Assembly: GCF_029024965.1 (NCBI RefSeq)
Contig: NZ_CP118982.1
Span: 1,116,001-1,180,000, forward strand
DNA length: 64,000 bases
Source: Staphylococcus equorum
Lineage (GTDB): Bacteria; Bacillota; Bacilli; Staphylococcales; Staphylococcaceae
Reading direction: 5' to 3'
Numbering within the stretch: position 1 is the first letter of the stretch; the number at the start of each line of letters is the position of its first letter. Shown here piece by piece: positions 59,643 to 64,000 of the stretch. The position numbers and the translations under genes were made by a program. Below the pieces are notes generated by a model, which saw nothing but the letters and a program-made list of their open reading frames with translations, was not told the DNA's origin and did not search any database.

Positions 59643-60758
59643 ATGATTATAGGTATTCCTAAAGAGATTAAAAACAATGAAAACAGGGTGAGTTTGTCCC
59701 CAAGTGGTGTGCATGCATTAGTTGAGCAAGGTCATAATGTTGTTGTTGAAAAATCTGCTGGTTTAGGCTCTTATTTTGATGATGTGGACTATACTGAAGC
59801 TGGTGCAAAAATTGTAAATGAACAAGCTGAAGTATGGAACGTAGATATGGTTATGAAAGTTAAAGAACCATTGGAAGAAGAATTCCAATTCTTTGAGGAA
59901 GGATTAATTTTATTTACTTATTTACATTTAGCAAATGAAGAGAAATTGACTAAAGCTTTATTAGAAAACAAAGTTATTAGTATCGCTTATGAAACAGTGC
60001 AATTGCCAGATCGTTCTTTACCATTATTAACACCAATGAGTGAGGTGGCAGGTCGTATGTCTGCTCAAATTGGTGCTGAGTTCTTACAGAAATATAAAGG
60101 TGGCATGGGTATTCTACTTGGTGGTGTACCTGGCGTAGAAAAAGGACGCGTAAGTATTATTGGTGGTGGCCAAGCCGGTACTAATGCTGCGAAAATTGCT
60201 TTAGGTTTAGGTGCTGACGTTACAATTTTAGATGTTAACCCTAAACGTTTACAACAATTAGAAGACTTATTTGGTGGTCGAGTACATACAATCATGTCAA
60301 ACCCATTAAACATAGAGCAATGCGTTAAAAATAGTGACTTAGTCATTGGTGCAGTGCTTATTCCAGGCGCAAAAGCACCAAAACTTGTTACTGAAGAAAT
60401 GGTTAAACAAATGAAAGATGGGGCAGTGATTGTTGATATTGCGATCGACCAAGGTGGCATTTTCGAAACAACAGATCGTATTACTACACACGATGACCCA
60501 ACTTATAAAAAACATGGCGTAGTACATTATGCAGTAGCTAATATGCCTGGTGCAGTACCGCGTACGTCAACAATCGCATTAAACAACGCGACGTTACCAT
60601 ATGCGCAACAAGTAGCTGGAAAAGGCTATTTAAAAGCACTACAAGATAATCCAGCTTTATCTTTAGGCTTAAGTACGATTAATGGTGAATTAACTAATAA
60701 AGGTGTTGCAGATGCATTAAACTTATCATATACCGATATTGAAAGTGCATTAAAATAA
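59643..60758 (+). CDS. ald: Alanine dehydrogenase
   Basis: A 371-residue NAD-dependent enzyme converting L-alanine to pyruvate and ammonia. N-terminal [20 protein letters not shown], the Rossmann [22 protein letters not shown] and the [13 protein letters not shown] segment are typical. Start is ATG 59643 with GGAGGTGGATGAA; the open frame upstream is not used. Alanine use when glucose is gone fits CcpA control by the cre upstream. Confidence 0.96.
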   Translation: MIIGIPKEIKNNENRVSLSPSGVHALVEQGHNVVVEKSAGLGSYFDDVDYTEAGAKIVNEQAEVWNVDMVMKVKEPLEEEFQFFEEGLILFTYLHLANEEKLTKALLENKVISIAYETVQLPDRSLPLLTPMSEVAGRMSAQIGAEFLQKYKGGMGILLGGVPGVEKGRVSIIGGGQAGTNAAKIALGLGADVTILDVNPKRLQQLEDLFGGRVHTIMSNPLNIEQCVKNSDLVIGAVLIPGAKAPKLVTEEMVKQMKDGAVIVDIAIDQGGIFETTDRITTHDDPTYKKHGVVHYAVANMPGAVPRTSTIALNNATLPYAQQVAGKGYLKALQDNPALSLGLSTINGELTNKGVADALNLSYTDIESALK

Positions 60759-60853
60759 AAATACCTATAATACAACTCAACCATAACGAATTGATTGTAT
60801 TAAATTGATGTAAATAAAATAAGAGTAGGACATATATTTATGTATCTCACTCT

Positions 60854-60892
60854 AAAGTGCCGACAAAGTAACTGACTTTGTCGGCACTTTTT
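60854..60892 (+). terminator. Terminator after ald
   Basis: AAAGTGCCGACAAAGT / ACTTTGTCGGCACTTT, perfect 16-bp stem plus T-run; closest relative of the terminator at 2642. Confidence 0.93.
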
Positions 60893-61031
60893 ATACATAA
60901 TTGTCTAGTAGTGTTATATGGCCAGTAGTAGTTCTTTAAAAGTTTGTTATAAGCGTATTTTCAATTCAGTCAGCTGCTGCCAATATAATAAAACAGGCTG
61001 AGACATGTAATTATGTCCCAGCCTGTTTTAT
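60893..61031. repeat. Intergenic repeat-like element, copy B, ending in a hairpin
   Basis: Positions 60924-61020 resemble 7155-7250 in order and spacing. The end folds as TAAAACAGGCTGAGACAT / ATGTCCCAGCCTGTTTTA (60989-61030, one mismatch), which can act as a terminator on both strands, including that of cutC. No gene lies in this 324-base gap. Confidence 0.65.
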
Positions 61032-61082
61032 TGACTCTATAAGATCTTATGTTTTAAGAAGTTAAACTATCAATGACAAGTT

Positions 61083-61712
61083 TTAAACGATTCTTGTACC
61101 ATGTACTTCTTGGAAAGGGAAAGAAGATATTAAATCTTGCAAATTATCTTTATTTAACCCGCCACCAGGCATGATTTCGATACGTCCGCCTGTATTAACC
61201 ACAAGCTTGCCGAGTTGATTTAAATTATCGAAAATATCAGTCCCTGATGGACCACCATGTGTAAGTAATCTAACAAAGCCAATATCAATCAGCTGATGTA
61301 GCGCTTTGATTTGACCATGTAAATGAATTTCATCGAACGCCATATGACACACGGATGGTACAGGTGATGCTAGGTTGTTCAAAGTCTTCATTTGCCATTC
61401 ATTTAAGACATTATCTTCTGTCAAACATCCGAATACAAAGTAATCTACGTTAAGTTGTTTGATTGCTTTCATGTCTCGTTGCATGATTTCAAAATCATAT
61501 AAATTATATACGAAATTACCACCACGCGGGCGAATCATTACTGCGATTTCAACCTCATTGGTATGACAAATTTCTGTCGCGATTTCAATCATTCCTATGC
61601 TAGGTGTTGTTCCTCCGACACTCAAGTTATCACATAATTCTATACGATCAGCACCATTGCTTATTGCTTGTTCAACTTGTTGAATTGTTTCAACAACCGC
61701 TTCTTTTATCAT
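61083..61712 (-). CDS. cutC: CutC-family protein
   Basis: A 209-residue TIM-barrel protein of the CutC family, once linked to copper homeostasis; the link is weak in most bacteria. [20 protein letters not shown] and the C-terminal [10 protein letters not shown] are the family blocks. It overlaps the pepQ stop by four bases, so it is translated with pepQ. Confidence 0.88.
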   Translation of the reverse strand: MIKEAVVETIQQVEQAISNGADRIELCDNLSVGGTTPSIGMIEIATEICHTNEVEIAVMIRPRGGNFVYNLYDFEIMQRDMKAIKQLNVDYFVFGCLTEDNVLNEWQMKTLNNLASPVPSVCHMAFDEIHLHGQIKALHQLIDIGFVRLLTHGGPSGTDIFDNLNQLGKLVVNTGGRIEIMPGGGLNKDNLQDLISSFPFQEVHGTRIV

Positions 61713-62761
61713 TTTTCGTAACCCGTTAAACTTTCATTACCATCTTCAGTTACTAAAATATCGTCTTCAATACGTACACCTGCAACGCCGGGAACGTATA
61801 TGCCTGGTTCAACAGTGATAACCATTCCAGCAACAAATTGGTTGGTATTTGAACTAGAAACATCTTGATACTCATGTTCTTCTAAGCCTAATCCATGTCC
61901 TAAACGATGAGGGAAATAATCACCATAACCTGCATCACTGATAATATTACGTGCAATATCATCTACATCTTTAATTGTAACGCCTGGTTTGATTGCTGCA
62001 ATTGCTTCTTGTTCAGCTTTCAAAACAACATTATATATTTCTTGAGCTTTATCATTTGGTTCGCCAAATTTAACGGTTCTAGTCATATCACTACAATAAT
62101 TGTTATAAATAACACCAAGATCAAATAGTACATATTCATCTTTTTGTAATTGACGATCACCAGGCGTACCATGTGGTGAAGCAGCGTGATCGCCGAAGAG
62201 TACCATCGTATCGAAACTCATTTCATTCACACCGTAATCTTTGATTGCATTCTCAATATGATTGACAACTTGGCGTTCCGTGACACCTTCTTTTAAAAAG
62301 TCTACACCGATTTCAATACATTTGTCAGCAAGTTCACATGCTTTTTTAATAGTAGCAATTTCATTTTCGCTTTTAACATTACGTAAGTCTTTAATTGTTT
62401 GGTCAATATCACCAAAAGTTTGTACATTAAATGCTTCAACGAGTTCGCGTTGACGTTTTACTGTTAAATGTTCAGCTTCAACTAATAATTTATTTACAGT
62501 GAACGTATATTTGTCTAATGCATTTTCTGTGTCTAAATATCCAATTACTTCGCCCTCAAAAGGAGAGGATTTTACTTCATCAACTTCTAATTGTGGACAA
62601 AATAATACTTGTTCACCATTTTCTTTGATTAATAATGCGAGTAAACGTTCATGAGGATCACTTAAATAGCCTGTAAAGTAAAAAATGTTTAATGGTGTTG
62701 TAATCCATGCTGCTCCAGCTTGTTGTGATTTTAATTCTGCGGTAATCTGTTCTAATTTCAT
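61709..62761 (-). CDS. pepQ: Xaa-Pro dipeptidase / aminopeptidase (M24)
   Basis: A 350-residue metallopeptidase of the pita-bread M24 family that cuts Xaa-Pro bonds. The five metal ligands are in [42 protein letters not shown] and [13 protein letters not shown]. An N-terminal creatinase-like domain (1-125) precedes. GGAGGATGATGATA-like site before ATG. First gene of a two-gene operon with cutC. Confidence 0.92.
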   Translation of the reverse strand: MKLEQITAELKSQQAGAAWITTPLNIFYFTGYLSDPHERLLALLIKENGEQVLFCPQLEVDEVKSSPFEGEVIGYLDTENALDKYTFTVNKLLVEAEHLTVKRQRELVEAFNVQTFGDIDQTIKDLRNVKSENEIATIKKACELADKCIEIGVDFLKEGVTERQVVNHIENAIKDYGVNEMSFDTMVLFGDHAASPHGTPGDRQLQKDEYVLFDLGVIYNNYCSDMTRTVKFGEPNDKAQEIYNVVLKAEQEAIAAIKPGVTIKDVDDIARNIISDAGYGDYFPHRLGHGLGLEEHEYQDVSSSNTNQFVAGMVITVEPGIYVPGVAGVRIEDDILVTEDGNESLTGYEK

Positions 62762-62968
62762 TTATCATCATCCTCCTAAAAATACTATCATTCTAAGTTT
62801 ATGTTAGTTCATTACGGAATTCAAAAATAAAATGTTATAATGATGCTATTTTAGCTAAATGTTTTAAAAATATGCATAAAAGCGCTATATAAAATGAACG
62901 GATATGTTATAAAATGGCATGAATGTGGTATGTAGTAAATAAACAGATTTATGGGAGGAATTCATATA

Positions 62969-63658
62969 ATGAACTTATCATTTCATGGACAATCAACGAT
63001 TTATTTTGAAGCGAACGGTAAAAAAGTAATTGTAGATCCATTTATTACTGGCAATGGTCAGTCAGATTTAGATGCAAATGCTATAGAAGTAGACTATATC
63101 ATTTTAACGCATGGTCATGGTGATCATTTCGGAGATACAGTCGAATTAGCTAATAGAAATAATGCAACTGTAATTGGTTCGGCAGAACTGGGTGATTATT
63201 TAACTACAAATAAAAATGTTGAAAATGTAAGACCAATGAACATTGGTGGTAAAGTTGAATTTGAATTTGGTACAGTGAAATTTGTACAAGCTTTTCACAG
63301 TTCAAGTTTAACTGACGATAATGGTATTCCAGTTTATCTTGGCATGCCGATGGGGGTTATTATAGAAGTTGAAGGCAAAACAATTTATCACACTGGAGAT
63401 ACAGGATTATTCAGCGATATGAAATTAATTGCAGAACGTCATCCTGTGGATGTTTGTTTTGTACCTATTGGTGATAACTTTACTATGGGTATCGATGATG
63501 CAAGTTATGCAATCAACACATTTATAAAACCTAAAATTACTGTACCTGTGCACTATGATACATTTGAATTGATTGAACAAGATCCAAATGAATTTAAATC
63601 TTCTGTTACGGTAGGAGAGGTACAAATTTTAAAACCTGGAGAATCAGTTAAATTTTAA
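62969..63658 (+). CDS. Metal-dependent hydrolase, UPF0173/YtkL (MBL fold)
   Basis: A 229-residue metallo-beta-lactamase-fold protein of the UPF0173 family. The metal motif [12 protein letters not shown] (HxHxDH) and downstream [16 protein letters not shown] and VPVHYDTFE ligands are present. Substrate unknown. Start is ATG 62969 behind GGGAGGAATTC; a longer frame begins at 62951. Monocistronic. Confidence 0.9.
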   Translation: MNLSFHGQSTIYFEANGKKVIVDPFITGNGQSDLDANAIEVDYIILTHGHGDHFGDTVELANRNNATVIGSAELGDYLTTNKNVENVRPMNIGGKVEFEFGTVKFVQAFHSSSLTDDNGIPVYLGMPMGVIIEVEGKTIYHTGDTGLFSDMKLIAERHPVDVCFVPIGDNFTMGIDDASYAINTFIKPKITVPVHYDTFELIEQDPNEFKSSVTVGEVQILKPGESVKF

Positions 63659-63690
63659 AACCTTTAATGGATTAGAATTCATAATAAAAT

Positions 63691-63731
63691 AAAATGTCGA
63701 CAAAATTTCATTATTTTGTCGACATTTTTAT
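63691..63731 (+). terminator. Terminator after the UPF0173 gene
   Basis: AAAATGTCGACAAAAT / ATTTTGTCGACATTTT, perfect 16-bp stem; another CGACAAA-type terminator. Confidence 0.92.
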
Positions 63732-63798
63732 GTTTATTTATAAGAATTATTCTAAGCATTCATTTATATTTCAAATTTTTAAGAATATAAACTAAAAA

Positions 63799-63833
63799 AA
63801 CAAACCCAATGCATTTGTGCGCTAGGTTTGTTT
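63799..63833 (-). terminator. Terminator of the second usp gene
   Basis: AACAAACC / GGTTTGTT outer stem, imperfect inside, with a U-run on the minus strand. Confidence 0.7.
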
Positions 63834-63876
63834 AGATGATAAACTCAAATTAATACAAAGGTGTTTGAGTTTTATA

Positions 63877-64000
63877 TTATTTTACAATAAGAACAGGGAT
63901 GTTTGCTCTTTTCGCCACCTTATGGCTGACGCTACCAAGGACAAATTTTTTCTTTTCCTCAGCTTTGCGGTTACTGAGTACGACGATTTCATATTTGCCA
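63877..64000 (-). CDS. Second universal stress protein, C-terminal part only
   Basis: Only the last 40 residues are in the window (minus strand, stop at 63877). They read as EIVVLSNRKAEEKKKFVLGS and VSHKVAKRANIPVLIVK, the conserved C-terminal UspA nucleotide-binding end (VLGSVSHKVAKRA...PVLIV). In S. aureus a usp gene lies in the same place. Too short for more detail. Confidence 0.85.
   Translation of the reverse strand, partial: GKYEIVVLSNRKAEEKKKFVLGSVSHKVAKRANIPVLIVK

Overview
This window is an ordinary, AT-rich (about one third G+C by eye) chromosomal segment of a Staphylococcus. The evidence is gene content and order that match the staphylococcal/Bacillus core: leuS, murJ, pepV-dat, ytmP-trmB, ytpQ-ytpR-sftA-murC, aroA-ccpA, acuC-acuA/acsA, fhs, tyrS, an HtrA-type protease, nagE, serA, rpsD, ezrA, nifZ-thiI, sppA, tpx, ytxK-ackA, usp, ald and pepQ. 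A native speG next to rpsD and the sequence divergence from S. aureus suggest a coagulase-negative species, perhaps of the S. saprophyticus/xylosus group; that placement is inference. I see no phage, IS element, CRISPR array, tRNA or rRNA.

Layout. 1-7 kb: 3' part of leuS, a rhodanese, an FAD oxidoreductase, the lipid II flippase murJ with a pseudouridine synthase, and a YtxH protein. 7-15 kb: pepV-dat, an intergenic region that looks RNA-producing, ytmP-trmB, a YtnP-like lactonase fold protein, a PepSY protein, an M42 peptidase and a thioredoxin. 14.7-23.5 kb: ytpQ-ytpR-sftA-murC, then ytxG behind a canonical sigma-B promoter and a repeat-rich YtxH-like protein. 24-33 kb is the central carbon block: aroA, ccpA, acuC-acuA divergent from acsA, then fhs. 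33-40 kb: a GT51 transglycosylase, T-box-controlled tyrS, the HtrA-type protease, an acyltransferase, nagE and a HAD hydrolase. 40-46 kb: an aminotransferase-serA operon, OsmC, a glycerophosphodiesterase, speG and rpsD. 46-64 kb: msrC, ezrA, nifZ-thiI, a TauE exporter, sppA, tpx, ytxK-ackA, a secreted phytase-esterase-like protein, usp/ald, pepQ-cutC, a metallo-hydrolase and the end of a second usp.

Common logic. Much of the window concerns overflow metabolism and its control. CcpA is encoded here, and I find catabolite-responsive (cre) sequences at ccpA itself, at both sides of the acuA/acsA divergent region, upstream of fhs and ald, and a weaker one at nagE. AcuA/AcuC reversibly acetylate AcsA, and AckA works on the same acetate pool. 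A second theme is cell envelope and division (MurJ, MurC, SftA, EzrA, GT51 enzyme, HtrA, SppA). A third is RNA-level control: a tyrosine T-box, an rpsD leader, and several strong hairpins.

No clearly new multi-gene system is present. The items most worth a second look are non-coding: a fold-back element filling the gap at 12624-12782, a structured intergenic region before ytmP, a diverged dispersed repeat with copies at about 7.15 and 60.9 kb, and the tandem-repeat YtxH-like protein at 21983.
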